DNA of 64,000 nucleotides from Mahella australiensis 50-1 BON (GTDB taxonomy: Bacteria > Bacillota > Clostridia > Mahellales > Mahellaceae). Below, piece by piece: positions 1-9,881 of this stretch. Made by a program: the position numbers and the translations under genes. Position 1 is the stretch's first letter. Each line of letters starts with the position of its first letter. The stretch covers positions 2,845,349 to 2,909,348 of the forward strand of contig NC_015520.1 of the NCBI RefSeq assembly GCF_000213255.1, written 5' to 3'. The notes beneath the pieces are model-generated. The model did no database searches, was not told where the DNA came from, and was given only the letters and a program-made list of their open reading frames with translations.

Positions 1-59
1 AGTTTTTTGTTTCTACAACAAATCCGTTGGCATTTTTATAAAAATACATAAATACTCAC

Positions 60-1079
60 CTACTTATATAATCGTTTGGAGTAATCCCCGAACTCATAGA
101 ACGCGTCTCTGGCCATTTGCATCACTTCATCCGATATGCCGATCGACCACGGTTGCGGATAATCTTTCGCAATAAAGCCACCGTTGAATGAGCCAAGCTT
201 TTCTATCTGCTTCTTTGCTTCGGCGCGTATTTTCTCCCTGTCTCCCGTTGGAAGCGTCGCCTGTATATCTATGGGGTTATAAAAGCAGATTTTACCTCCA
301 CATTCGGCGCTTAATCTGTCAATCCCTAATAAATTAACCTGGTCCATGTTTATGGCATCTAAGCCTATTTCAATAAAATCCGGTATGATATCCCATATAT
401 ATCCGCACGAGTGCATCCATACATCCAGCCCCAGCTCGTGTGCGGCCTCGATAAATCGCTTATAAAACGGCTTATATATCTCCCTCCATGTCTTGGCACT
501 GAAAAGCAAACGATCCTGCAGACCCATATCATTGCCAAATAAGAAACCGTGCGCTCCGGCTTCTTTCCATAACTTCAGCGAGTTTAACTCTTTAACTTCC
601 AAAGCCTCGTTGAATTCCAATATCTTATCTTTATTAAGAGCGGTATCCACCAGAAATTCGGTTACGCCCCTCAAATCATACAAATGGCTCGTGTATAAGC
701 CACCGAACCATATGAGATGGTATCTGTCCTCATTGTCCGCATCCAATACCTTTTTGGCTTCCACAAATCGTTCCGGATTATCAATATCCGGAATCATATC
801 CGGCGACCAATCGGCCCAATCCAATAGGCCGGGGCGTATTACTTCTCCGGACTTGAAATCGTTTAACGAGCCGCTGATAACACCCCACTCATTCATCCTC
901 ACGCGACCTTTGAAATCAGGAACAAGTTTCTTTAGTTCTTCTTCAGGGGGCATAACCCAATGCGGGTTCGACGATATAGTAACCTCCGGCGTAAAGTCTA
1001 CGCTGCCCTTACCCCAAAAAGGAACCCTGTCCGGTCCTTCAAAATGCAGCGCCCGTTTTACCCTTTCTCTTCCTGTCAT
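60..1079 (-). CDS. UroD/MtaA-like family protein (paralogue 1)
   Basis: A 339-residue protein of the uroporphyrinogen decarboxylase superfamily. It opens with the typical MTGRERVKRALHFEGPDRVPF and carries the HSCG motif that provides His and Cys zinc ligands in MtaA/CmuA-type corrinoid methyltransferases. No haem genes are nearby, so true UroD activity is unlikely; a methyltransferase-like role is inferred. The substrate is unknown and no corrinoid protein is encoded in the window. The later Cys found in paralogue 2 (FCGGVDAQ) is replaced here by CFYNPIDIQ. It is the last gene of the minus-strand unit behind the exported beta-helix protein, separated by a 19-bp hairpin. ATG start with a GGTGGGA site. 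Confidence 0.8.
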   Translation of the reverse strand: MTGRERVKRALHFEGPDRVPFWGKGSVDFTPEVTISSNPHWVMPPEEELKKLVPDFKGRVRMNEWGVISGSLNDFKSGEVIRPGLLDWADWSPDMIPDIDNPERFVEAKKVLDADNEDRYHLIWFGGLYTSHLYDLRGVTEFLVDTALNKDKILEFNEALEVKELNSLKLWKEAGAHGFLFGNDMGLQDRLLFSAKTWREIYKPFYKRFIEAAHELGLDVWMHSCGYIWDIIPDFIEIGLDAINMDQVNLLGIDRLSAECGGKICFYNPIDIQATLPTGDREKIRAEAKKQIEKLGSFNGGFIAKDYPQPWSIGISDEVMQMARDAFYEFGDYSKRLYK

Positions 1080-1112
1080 TTCTCATCCCACCTTCTCGTA
1101 TTGTTATATATT

Positions 1113-1153
1113 TATACACTGGATATGCGGATAATCCGCATATCCAGTGTATA
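1113..1153 (-). repeat. Perfect 19-bp intercistronic hairpin
   Basis: Arms 1113-1131 and 1135-1153 are exact reverse complements around a 3-nt loop. The hairpin lies between the beta-helix gene and UroD paralogue 1. No clear U tract follows on the minus strand before the next ribosome site, so it may be an mRNA-stability or partial-termination element, or an operator. Confidence 0.7.
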
Positions 1154-1162
1154 TTGCAAATG

Positions 1163-4100
1163 TTATTCCTTTGTCCACGCCTCAATAAGCTCATCGGCAT
1201 CGGTATTAAGGACCGTCTTTGCATCCTCCGATACGAATTTGCTCATGGCCTTGTTGTTAAGATGTTTCTTGAAATCCTCCATGTGCTTGACAGCCATCTT
1301 TAGATTGGCCTCCGCAAGCTTCTGCTCGACTTTGTCCCGTATATCTTCTATCAAATCTTTTATCTTGTATCGAACTTTCAACCCTTTATCTGTATCCTGC
1401 TTATCTATCCCAAGCTGATTTTCTACTTTGTCCATGAAGAATTCGGCTTGCTTTAGATCATTACTGAGCTGCATAAACAACGGGTTTTTTATGTCCCCAG
1501 ATGCTTTATAACGGTCCAGCAACTTCTGCATCGAATCAATGCTGGTCGTTATTTCAAACGTATAGCTTGCCTCCGCTCTGTTGCCCGTCTTATCCTCTAC
1601 CGCAATAACGAGGCTATGTTGCCCAAGCTTGCCCGCAAAGTCCATTTGCGTACCCGGCTGATACGGTTCGCCATCTATGGTAACAGATGAGTTCTCCACA
1701 CCAGATAGGTTATCCTCAACTTCTATGCTAAAGCTTAAAGGTTGATAATCTTCAAATACCGACCCGTCTTCAAACGTCGTTCCGTTAACCGTCAGGTTTA
1801 ATACAGGCGGTGCATCGTCAGGAAGAGGCTCGAATTTAAACCAGTCGAAATTGCCGCTGGAACCGCCCGCTTTGTCGGGGAATACGAGGTATAGGTCGTG
1901 AACGCCAGTGGGTGTATCCTCTATAGAAATACTTTGTGTCTGATAATTTTGGAATCCACCGGTAGACTGCACCACCATCGTCCCTATCAATTGTCCAGCG
2001 GGAGCATCGAGCCTTATCTCCACCCGGCCTCCTGCCCATCCATCGCTCACAGCCACACTTGTACTGAATTCCAAAACACCATATTGAAAGTCAACATCAT
2101 TGTAACGAGCCCAACCATCGGACGACGTATTCCATATATACCCCGGGTTCGTATACACAGGGTAACCTAAGTCGTCCGCGCTTTCAGCTTCAATGATATC
2201 GTAGGCATTCCTGTTCATAATCTGTATCGAGCCGGTCTTTGTAACGCCGTCCAATGTCACTTCCACCATTATGGTCGCTTTGCCGTATCCTTTGACAGTA
2301 ACCGAGCCGTCGTCGTTTACAACGGCTATATTTTGGTTATCGCTGCTAAACGATATCTCAGCGTCGCTCAAATCCGCCGGTTCTCCGCCAAGCATCACGC
2401 CGGTGACATGAAGCTGATGTGTGCCTCCCACAGTAAGCTTGTCGTCGCTGGTCACAATAACCTTATCCAACGTGTTCTCTACCACTTGAACATGTATCGC
2501 CACATATTTCGTAATGTCGCCGTTGCTGACAGGAACGATTATATCGGCAATCCCTATGTCCCGCCCGGTCACTATTCCTTCCTCGTTTACTGTAACGACA
2601 TCTTCATTGTTGCTGCTAAAGGAGAGCGTAGATGTCCCAGGAGCATAAAAGTCCCCCAAAACGTCGGCGATTATCGGTTTTACGTCCAATTGATGCTGTT
2701 CGACTATATCTTTATTCGCCGCATAATCCACGCCGCACAGCACATCTACCGTCGAGGATTTTGTTACTCCTCCTTTAGTCACAGTAACGGTAATACCAGC
2801 CACGCCCTCGCTAACCGATGTTACTATACCTTGAGCATCTACGGTTGCAATATTATCACTACTGCTGCTATAGCTTATATCGGCACCGGCTAGATCAGCC
2901 ATATACCCGTTTGTCGTTCGTCCTAATAATTGTAATTGCATCGTGTCATTGACGGCAAGACGCGCCCATGATTTATCGCCCGTTTGCTCGGAGTATACGT
3001 AAAGCCTGTCAAACGCGTCGTCCGGATCGGCAAACGGGAAATCCGCCGTCAGGCCTATATCTTTCATATTTATGTCAACTACGCCTGCTTTATAAGCGGA
3101 GGAATCATAGCTCAAACGATAATCCAAAACCGACTTGTCCACAAATTCAGGATCCGCCACTATGGAATGCTGATCATAACCGAGTTGCTGCCAATCCTCC
3201 AATGTGGATACGTTGGGTACGCCCTCTATTTTATATTCACCGCTCGCATTGTAAAACGCGTTATTATCGGCCTGTCCGATGACGTTTTGAGGTAAATCAC
3301 CTAAAAAATATTCCTTTGTCATATCGTTGAAAATATTCTTCTGTACATCCACTTTTACTCCAGGCTGCCCGGCAATCCTCAATCCTATTTCCATATTTTT
3401 ATTGTCTATGATAAAATTATTATGGAATATATTATCACCCAAACCATAACCTGCCCCATCATTATCAAAAATACCGACAAACTTAACGTTCTCGTTGTCA
3501 TTCCGGTTAAACCCAGATATAATGTTGCTCTGCACCATCGTTCCATCCGCATCGGAATCCAGATATATGCCGTTTATATCGCTTATACCGTATATCGAAT
3601 AGCCCTCGATACCATGCACCCAGTTATTTCTGATGATATTACCGGTTCCCGTATCATGCGTATATATCGCGCCCGCATCGCCGGCTTCGGTTATGGCATC
3701 GAAGATATCGTTGAATTCTACGATATTGTTTCGGCAGTGCAAATAAGTTTCCACATTATCTGCGGTAATCGTTACTCCGTCCGCGGCGGTTTTGTTAATT
3801 AAATCATTCCGATAATTGCGGAACTCAACAGCTCCCCTCGTTATATCGTGGATTCGGTTATGCGAAATTGTATTTTCGCCGCTCGCGTTTACTTCTATGC
3901 CATATCCGTCGTATACATTGAAAAAGCCCACATCGTATATGTCGTTATTCGTAACAAGGTTATTATTGTTAATCGAGGTGGTCGTTAGCCCTTTTATAGT
4001 ACCGGGAACATGCGCCGTAACAGGGTAGCCTTGGATGCCTGGCCCCAGCAGCCTTATCGCGCCACCGCCTATATCATGGAACATATTTCCCTTAACCTCG

Positions 4101-5785
4101 TTGTTTTGGGCAAGGCCGGCCAACGTCAGCCCGTTCATACCGGCGTTATAGACCTTTGAATTTTTAAATGAAACGTTATGCACATATGCCATCCAGACCG
4201 CGCTGATTTGATTCTGCGCTATTTGCTGCTCGCTGTTCCTTATAAAATAATAGTTGTCTGTAAGGTCGGTATTTCTTATGGTCAATCCCTCAAAGACCAG
4301 ATCATGTGCCGGGTTCCCATCCGAACTCCCCTTTACCTCCAAAATCGTCTTTAGCTGAGGAGCTTCGATTACCTGCCGCTCGATAGGGATTTCCCTCGGC
4401 CAGTAATACAACGTACCGGTGGTTTTATCCAGATAAAATTCCCCCGGTTGATCCAAAAATTCCACCGCCCCCTGGATATAATAACGCGACTGTGTCGGAA
4501 TAACTCCGTTAGCAGGATATTTAAGCGTTACGCTTCTATCGGCATAATCAACGCTCTTTACCTCATATATCCCCGCATCCCAACCGGAACTCTGAGAAAG
4601 ATACACCTGAAGACCGCTCATATCACCGACCGCCGGTATATCTCCTTCGGTAAAGTGGAATTGAGTATTTGTGGTCGGTCCCTGCGTATCTTTGAAAACA
4701 TTCTTACCGTCGTCGCCTATATTGGGATACCTGGCTTTCCAACTTCTCTCTCCATTCTCATACAATGTGTTAAAATACATGCCTTCATACACAGGCCCGC
4801 CTTTGGAAAGCACCTCTTTAAAGGAAGCATCATCATAATACGCTTCGCCTACAACCGTTCTATAATTATTATCCAACGGATAGTTCCTCAGTTCAAATCT
4901 TATCTTCACCGTATTGGCATTCCATATTATATCTGCGCCGCTTCCCGCCGGTCCTATAGTCCCCGCATACATCTTCCAGTCGTTTGCCGTTTTATCCAGT
5001 TGAAATCCATTAAATGAAACCTGTTGCCCTGAAGCATTAGCCTGCATTATGCGAAATCCCGCATCTCCTGATATGTATTTGGCCCAGAACGTATACCGAT
5101 AGGTTTTGGTGGTATCCACATCAACCCACTGGAAGGTATCCATTGCGCCATTGCCGTCAGCACGCGGTTCATTGATATGAAGGCTTTGATTGCCCGTCCT
5201 TGCTTCGCTCGTACTTGTCTCCGCAATGTCCTCAGGATCCACCGGCGAAGGTTTCTCAACTATCCATGGCGCCATACCATCCTCGAACCCGTCGTTGACA
5301 AGAAGTTCGTCACCAAGCTGTTCGGGTATGTCTATAATGCCGTCCCCCACATCGGCTTTGTATATGTTCCCATCATACAACTCCCAGTTGGTTATGCGTT
5401 TCCCTCCATTGAGTACAGGTTCCTCGCCGGGGTAGTTTTTATATATGACCTTATAACCGTCCCTTCCGGAATCCTTTTCATCAAATGTTACCGTAGAATC
5501 AAGGTAGTATGTACCCCCCCGCAGCATAACGGTCATATCCGATGTCATACCATCTGCAATCACTGCTCTCACCGTATCCCGCGCCTTCTCAATGGTCTTA
5601 AAGGGCTCTTCCAACGTACCCGGGTTGGAATCGTCGCCGTCGGGCGATACATAATAATCGGCCAAGCCTTCGGCATTAGCGCTGATAGCCGGTACAACTG
5701 GCACACCAAACACCGTCACCAGGAACACCACAGCCAATATAGCGGACATCCAACGCCTCAAAAATCCCTTTGATAATATAAACAT
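1163..5785 (-). CDS. Large exported beta-helix carbohydrate-active protein with Big2, CBM6-like and FIMAH domains
   Basis: A 1540-residue secreted protein. A signal peptide (about residues 1-38) is followed by YYVSPDGDDSNPGT, the usual opening of right-handed beta-helix glycosidases such as GH141/GH120-like enzymes. A CenC-like sugar-binding insert lies around 160-330, and the helix resumes to about 900 with many N-rich coils. Three Ig-like BIG_2 repeats (about 930-1200), a CBM6-like module (about 1205-1335) and another Ig-like domain follow. The last ~130 charged helical residues resemble the FIMAH domain of Firmicutes exo-enzymes. No LPXTG anchor is visible. It is likely a plant-polysaccharide hydrolase or lyase; the substrate is not deducible. 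It follows the lplA-like gene in the YesMN-controlled unit. GGAGG precedes the ATG by 8 nt. Confidence 0.8.
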   Translation of the reverse strand: MFILSKGFLRRWMSAILAVVFLVTVFGVPVVPAISANAEGLADYYVSPDGDDSNPGTLEEPFKTIEKARDTVRAVIADGMTSDMTVMLRGGTYYLDSTVTFDEKDSGRDGYKVIYKNYPGEEPVLNGGKRITNWELYDGNIYKADVGDGIIDIPEQLGDELLVNDGFEDGMAPWIVEKPSPVDPEDIAETSTSEARTGNQSLHINEPRADGNGAMDTFQWVDVDTTKTYRYTFWAKYISGDAGFRIMQANASGQQVSFNGFQLDKTANDWKMYAGTIGPAGSGADIIWNANTVKIRFELRNYPLDNNYRTVVGEAYYDDASFKEVLSKGGPVYEGMYFNTLYENGERSWKARYPNIGDDGKNVFKDTQGPTTNTQFHFTEGDIPAVGDMSGLQVYLSQSSGWDAGIYEVKSVDYADRSVTLKYPANGVIPTQSRYYIQGAVEFLDQPGEFYLDKTTGTLYYWPREIPIERQVIEAPQLKTILEVKGSSDGNPAHDLVFEGLTIRNTDLTDNYYFIRNSEQQIAQNQISAVWMAYVHNVSFKNSKVYNAGMNGLTLAGLAQNNEVKGNMFHDIGGGAIRLLGPGIQGYPVTAHVPGTIKGLTTTSINNNNLVTNNDIYDVGFFNVYDGYGIEVNASGENTISHNRIHDITRGAVEFRNYRNDLINKTAADGVTITADNVETYLHCRNNIVEFNDIFDAITEAGDAGAIYTHDTGTGNIIRNNWVHGIEGYSIYGISDINGIYLDSDADGTMVQSNIISGFNRNDNENVKFVGIFDNDGAGYGLGDNIFHNNFIIDNKNMEIGLRIAGQPGVKVDVQKNIFNDMTKEYFLGDLPQNVIGQADNNAFYNASGEYKIEGVPNVSTLEDWQQLGYDQHSIVADPEFVDKSVLDYRLSYDSSAYKAGVVDINMKDIGLTADFPFADPDDAFDRLYVYSEQTGDKSWARLAVNDTMQLQLLGRTTNGYMADLAGADISYSSSSDNIATVDAQGIVTSVSEGVAGITVTVTKGGVTKSSTVDVLCGVDYAANKDIVEQHQLDVKPIIADVLGDFYAPGTSTLSFSSNNEDVVTVNEEGIVTGRDIGIADIIVPVSNGDITKYVAIHVQVVENTLDKVIVTSDDKLTVGGTHQLHVTGVMLGGEPADLSDAEISFSSDNQNIAVVNDDGSVTVKGYGKATIMVEVTLDGVTKTGSIQIMNRNAYDIIEAESADDLGYPVYTNPGYIWNTSSDGWARYNDVDFQYGVLEFSTSVAVSDGWAGGRVEIRLDAPAGQLIGTMVVQSTGGFQNYQTQSISIEDTPTGVHDLYLVFPDKAGGSSGNFDWFKFEPLPDDAPPVLNLTVNGTTFEDGSVFEDYQPLSFSIEVEDNLSGVENSSVTIDGEPYQPGTQMDFAGKLGQHSLVIAVEDKTGNRAEASYTFEITTSIDSMQKLLDRYKASGDIKNPLFMQLSNDLKQAEFFMDKVENQLGIDKQDTDKGLKVRYKIKDLIEDIRDKVEQKLAEANLKMAVKHMEDFKKHLNNKAMSKFVSEDAKTVLNTDADELIEAWTKE

Positions 5786-5816
5786 ACATCCGACCTCCTC
5801 ATCTATTTTTTAAATC

Positions 5817-5844
5817 GGCCCGGTATTCTCGCTAATACCGGGCC
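5817..5844 (-). repeat. 11-bp intercistronic hairpin after the lplA-like gene
   Basis: Perfect arms (GGCCCGGTATT and its complement) flank a 6-nt loop in the 86-nt gap between the solute-binding-protein gene and the beta-helix gene. In the gene direction it is not followed by a U tract. It looks like an element that keeps binding-protein mRNA abundant while attenuating read-through. Confidence 0.65.
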
Positions 5845-5871
5845 TGTTTTATACGCAAACGTTCTTATCGC

Positions 5872-7830
5872 TTACTTCAGATTCTGCATATAAGCCTCGT
5901 TATATTTCGGGAACAACTCATTGATCTTCGCCAACACATCATCGTTATAGCCGTTCTTCTCAACCGTTGATATGAAGTCGTTATACAACTTCTCGAACTC
6001 GCTGTCTGAAGAGGCCGCCAACGTCTTCAACATGGCGTCTTCAAACGACTGACGCGCTGCCCACGCCTTCTGAACCTCGGGTATAAAATCACTGAAATTA
6101 TATATATTAAACGGTTTAGTCTGCGTTGTTTTTATCGGTTCAACAAACCCCAAAGAAAAGTAGGTATTGGCTTCATTTGGATTCCTTTGCCTGTCATACA
6201 TATAAGCCGGATTGAATTTGGTCTTATGCCAGTGTACGAACGGCATTTTCCAGCCTAAACTGATTTTTTCGGTTTCGCCCGTTACCCATGAATTGCCCAA
6301 ATTATAATAGGCCCACTTATCACCAGGCTCACCATAAACCATTTCGGCTTCTAGATCCTTATCCTTAAACACCCTCTTGCCGTTATTTTCCTCCCACAGA
6401 CCGGCGCTCTTCGGGCCCCATGATTCAAGTTTTTCACCCGTATCGGATATCATGAAGTCAAGCCAGTGCAAAATCTGCGGCAGATCCTCTTCTTTAACCG
6501 AATCCTTGAATATGGCAACATTACTGGTGCTCTTTGGTAGTGGAGCTGGTACCACAAACTGATCATATTTTACAGGAATATTGAGATAAACCTTCCTATA
6601 GTTATATGGCTTGTTCTGCGACTTAAAAACAGCCGGATCCGGTATTGTATTATAGTAGCACACCGCATACAAGCCCTTATTGATCTTATCCTTAGCAGCG
6701 GCATTGTTATCAATTAACGATTCTTTGGATACGATACCGTCCCTTACGAGCTTATTCCACATGGCCAGGTCTTCCTTAAACCAAGGTTGTTTAAACATAT
6801 ACTCGATTTTCTGGGTCTTTTTATCGTAATAGGTAAAATAGTTGTTGCCGCTGCTGGCCCCTTCAAGCCAAGAAGTAAGGTTGGTAAAAAGTCCCCAGTT
6901 ATCAACGCCGGCAAAACCGTAGGTAACCTGTACAGGTTGATTACCCTCTTTTAATCCTTCTTGGTCTATAACCTTTTTAACATCGTACAAAAATTTTACA
7001 AAATCGTCCTTGCTGTTTATAGACACATCCAATATATCCTCTTTTGTAAATGAACCCTTCTGCATATAGAGCTCCTCTATATCTTTTTGCGATTTTGCAT
7101 CGGGGTACAGCTTCTTCAATACATCATCCCTGACCCATATATACCCCCAATCTTGCGGAGGTGAGAAGATAGCATATTTCTGAGCGTCGATAGATTTCTC
7201 TACCATAGGATATGTCTGCTCGGTTATACCACCCGGTATACCATATATTTTTCCATTTACCGCAACTCTGGTATCCCCATCCGCTATTTGCTTCAACACA
7301 TCCTGTCCCAATTTTTTCATCAGGTTTGGCATATATTTAGGTATAAGGTCAGTCAAATCATATAATTTATCGTTTTCCACAAGTTGCGTAAGGCCGCCGC
7401 TCATGGAAGCATTGAGTATAAGATCAGGCCAATCACCGCTAGCAGCCAACATACCCAACTTTACGTCGGCTGTTTGGCCTCCGTTGTCAAATGATTCATC
7501 CGCATCGACCTTTACACCGGTCACCCTGAATATCTCCGGCGTAACTACGTCGCCGTCAGACTTCTTCAGTTCGGCTTCACCAGGACCATGAGCCTGCCAC
7601 ATGGAGAGTTCCAACTTCTTACCTGTCCAATCCGGTAAATCGGATGAATCGGATACCTGATCCAGCATATCCCAATAATTCTTGGCCTCTTCTGTCTGCT
7701 GTTGTTCTTCTCCATCGCCTTGCTCTGATGGCTGTGGCTCTTCTTCTTTCTGGCCACAACCGGCAAGCACCGATAGCGCCAATAAAAGAACCATCATCAT
7801 AGCCAACCATTTCGTCAATACCTTTGACAT
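5872..7830 (-). CDS. LplA-type extracellular solute-binding lipoprotein
   Basis: A 652-residue family 1 solute-binding protein with a lipoprotein signal peptide and lipobox (LSVLAGC, Cys about 24-26), followed by a low-complexity E/Q linker. Its length matches the large LplA/YtcQ binding proteins that work with LplB/LplC permeases on oligosaccharides. No ATPase is encoded here, as is usual for this family, which shares MsmX-like ATPases. The ATG at 7830 is chosen because AGAAGGGG lies 9 nt upstream; the TTG codons further upstream lack spacing. It sits just downstream of the two permease genes. Confidence 0.88.
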   Translation of the reverse strand: MSKVLTKWLAMMMVLLLALSVLAGCGQKEEEPQPSEQGDGEEQQQTEEAKNYWDMLDQVSDSSDLPDWTGKKLELSMWQAHGPGEAELKKSDGDVVTPEIFRVTGVKVDADESFDNGGQTADVKLGMLAASGDWPDLILNASMSGGLTQLVENDKLYDLTDLIPKYMPNLMKKLGQDVLKQIADGDTRVAVNGKIYGIPGGITEQTYPMVEKSIDAQKYAIFSPPQDWGYIWVRDDVLKKLYPDAKSQKDIEELYMQKGSFTKEDILDVSINSKDDFVKFLYDVKKVIDQEGLKEGNQPVQVTYGFAGVDNWGLFTNLTSWLEGASSGNNYFTYYDKKTQKIEYMFKQPWFKEDLAMWNKLVRDGIVSKESLIDNNAAAKDKINKGLYAVCYYNTIPDPAVFKSQNKPYNYRKVYLNIPVKYDQFVVPAPLPKSTSNVAIFKDSVKEEDLPQILHWLDFMISDTGEKLESWGPKSAGLWEENNGKRVFKDKDLEAEMVYGEPGDKWAYYNLGNSWVTGETEKISLGWKMPFVHWHKTKFNPAYMYDRQRNPNEANTYFSLGFVEPIKTTQTKPFNIYNFSDFIPEVQKAWAARQSFEDAMLKTLAASSDSEFEKLYNDFISTVEKNGYNDDVLAKINELFPKYNEAYMQNLK

Positions 7831-7905
7831 CAACAAACACCCCTTCTGTTATATATATTTATTTGATAAACACCGCTTATGGCAGCGTATTATCCAAAAG
7901 AACAC

Positions 7906-8805
7906 CTATTCCTTTACGGCGCCTATCATGACGCCTTTTATGAAATACTTTTGCAAAAACGGATAAACGATTATTATAGGTAAAGTAGTGATCACAACCT
8001 GCGCGGCTTTAATGGCCTCCGGCGTTGACCTTATCTGTACGTTATTTACATTGAGCCCCATTTCCTGGGCCTCCTGCATCATCTTGGCTATGCGCTCGCT
8101 CTCCTTGAGAAGCTGCATGAGTATATACTGCAGCGTATAAAGCCGCGTTTTAGTCACAAAATAAAGGGTCGTAGTCCAATCATTCCAATGAGCCACAGCC
8201 GTCCATAATGTGATGGTGGCCACTATAGGCATTGACAGCGGCAAAATGATCCTGGCCAGTATAACGAATTCATTAGCACCGTCCAGCCTTGCCGATTCCT
8301 TAAGGCTGTCCGGTATTGTGTTCAAATACGTCCGTATGATGATCATATTATAAAAGCTGAATGCCGTCGGCAATATATAAACCAGAAAATTGTTTAACAA
8401 TCCTATTTTTGAGTACAAAAGATACTGCGGTATCAAACCGCCATTGAAAAACATAGGTATTATCAAAAACATCAGCAATCCGTTTCTGCCCCACAGATCC
8501 TTCTTGGTAAAGACATAGGCAGCCGTGAACTGCACAAACAATGCCACAACCGTGCCCGAAAGCACCCTCAAAACCGATATTACTGCAGCTCGTGTCAGCG
8601 AATTGTCGCTTAAAAGCACTCTAAAATTTTCCAACGTGGGCTTCCTTGGGAATATCGTTATCCCGCCCATTGCGGTGTCAAGGCCGTCATTGAATGCATT
8701 GGCCAATACGTTCAAATATGGGAATATCATGACGACGGCTACTATAATCATGAGAATTATATTAATGCACTTAAAAATCTTATAACCTGTGCTGGTATAT
8801 GTCAT
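7906..8805 (-). CDS. LplC/YtcP-type sugar ABC transporter permease
   Basis: A 299-residue inner-membrane permease (MalG-like) with about six membrane helices. The EAA-type loop reads ESARLDGANEFVILARIILPLSMP, given here only as landmark residues around 190-215. The C-terminus KYFIKGVMIGAVKE is typical of LplC/YtcP/YesQ. It pairs with the permease that starts 961 bp upstream and with the downstream lipoprotein. The inferred substrate is an oligosaccharide released by enzymes such as the beta-helix protein. Confidence 0.9.
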   Translation of the reverse strand: MTYTSTGYKIFKCINIILMIIVAVVMIFPYLNVLANAFNDGLDTAMGGITIFPRKPTLENFRVLLSDNSLTRAAVISVLRVLSGTVVALFVQFTAAYVFTKKDLWGRNGLLMFLIIPMFFNGGLIPQYLLYSKIGLLNNFLVYILPTAFSFYNMIIIRTYLNTIPDSLKESARLDGANEFVILARIILPLSMPIVATITLWTAVAHWNDWTTTLYFVTKTRLYTLQYILMQLLKESERIAKMMQEAQEMGLNVNNVQIRSTPEAIKAAQVVITTLPIIIVYPFLQKYFIKGVMIGAVKE

Positions 8806-8818
8806 TCTGCTTTCCCCC

Positions 8819-9766
8819 TCACCAAATCGCTATTCCGCTCAGGCGTTTTGAAATACTGTTGGATGCCGCCGTCAGCAGGAAAGCAACCAGACCCTGAACA
8901 AATCCCAATGCGGTGGATAACGAATAATTGCCTTGCTGTATGCCACTCTTAAATACAACTGTGGATATAACCTCATAGTTTATAAACGGGTTCTGCAACC
9001 CGTATATCAGCTCAAAATTGCTTGCGAACAATCCTCCCAAACGCAATATCAGCAGCAACATCGCCGTAGGCATTAAGCCGGGCAATGTTATATAGCGCGT
9101 CTGCTGCCATCTACTTGCTCCATCTATATATGCCGCTTCATAAAGCTGCGGATCTATAGACGTCAATGCAGCCAGATATATAATCGACCCCCAACCGGTT
9201 TCCTTCCATACGGTCAGTGCTAAAACGTTCGGTACAAACAAATCCTGCCGGGCCAAAAATAAAATCCTTTCAGTACCCTCTCCAAAAAGCGCCACTCTAA
9301 GATCGTTTATCGGCCCGTACGCCGCATATAATGTGCTTACAATACCTATAACGGATATCCAAGAGAGAAAATGCGGCAAATAACTCACCGTCTGTATGGT
9401 CCTTTTAAATAACCCGTCCTTTAATTCGTTCAGTAAAAGCGCCAGTATAATGGGCGCCGGAAATGCTACGACAAGTGATAGAACGCTTATAGTCAGCGTG
9501 TTCCAGATAGATTCCATTATAGCCGGTATTTCGAAGATTTCCTTTATATGTTTAAGCCCTGCCCATGGACTGCCGAACATGCCTTTGAATATATCATAAT
9601 CCTTAAACGCCACTATCAGACCTGGCAGCGGCATATATGCAAAAATGAATGTGATAACCAACGCCGGCAGGAGTAAAAAATAGAAAAATCTATCTCGTTT
9701 TATTCTCTTCCATGCAGGCGTTTTTTTGATTCCTAATGCTGTTATGTTATTTTTAGATAATGCCAT
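8819..9766 (-). CDS. LplB/YteP-type sugar ABC transporter permease
   Basis: A 315-residue permease with the N-terminal RDRFFYFLLLPAL and GLIVAFKDY features of the LplB/YteP/UgpA group. About six membrane helices are present and the cytoplasmic coupling loop contains EAAYIDGASRWQ. It is the first transporter gene after the sensor kinase, 13 nt before lplC. GGGAGAGG precedes the ATG. Confidence 0.9.
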   Translation of the reverse strand: MALSKNNITALGIKKTPAWKRIKRDRFFYFLLLPALVITFIFAYMPLPGLIVAFKDYDIFKGMFGSPWAGLKHIKEIFEIPAIMESIWNTLTISVLSLVVAFPAPIILALLLNELKDGLFKRTIQTVSYLPHFLSWISVIGIVSTLYAAYGPINDLRVALFGEGTERILFLARQDLFVPNVLALTVWKETGWGSIIYLAALTSIDPQLYEAAYIDGASRWQQTRYITLPGLMPTAMLLLILRLGGLFASNFELIYGLQNPFINYEVISTVVFKSGIQQGNYSLSTALGFVQGLVAFLLTAASNSISKRLSGIAIW

Positions 9767-9881
9767 AAATCCTCTCCCTTTACATAAGTCAAATATAAAT
9801 CCATTTGCATACTTATAGTATAAGGGAGCAGGAGGTGTTTTTCGAGATACGATTTTAATAATATGTAACGTTATTTGAACA

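Noticed and set aside
493-1418. Plus-strand frames over the first UroD gene
   Set aside because: Antisense to a clear gene with no ribosome sites or recognisable protein features.
5817-5844. Rho-independent terminator for the lplA-like gene
   Set aside because: The U tract follows only on the plus strand, where no gene ends; in the gene direction there is none.
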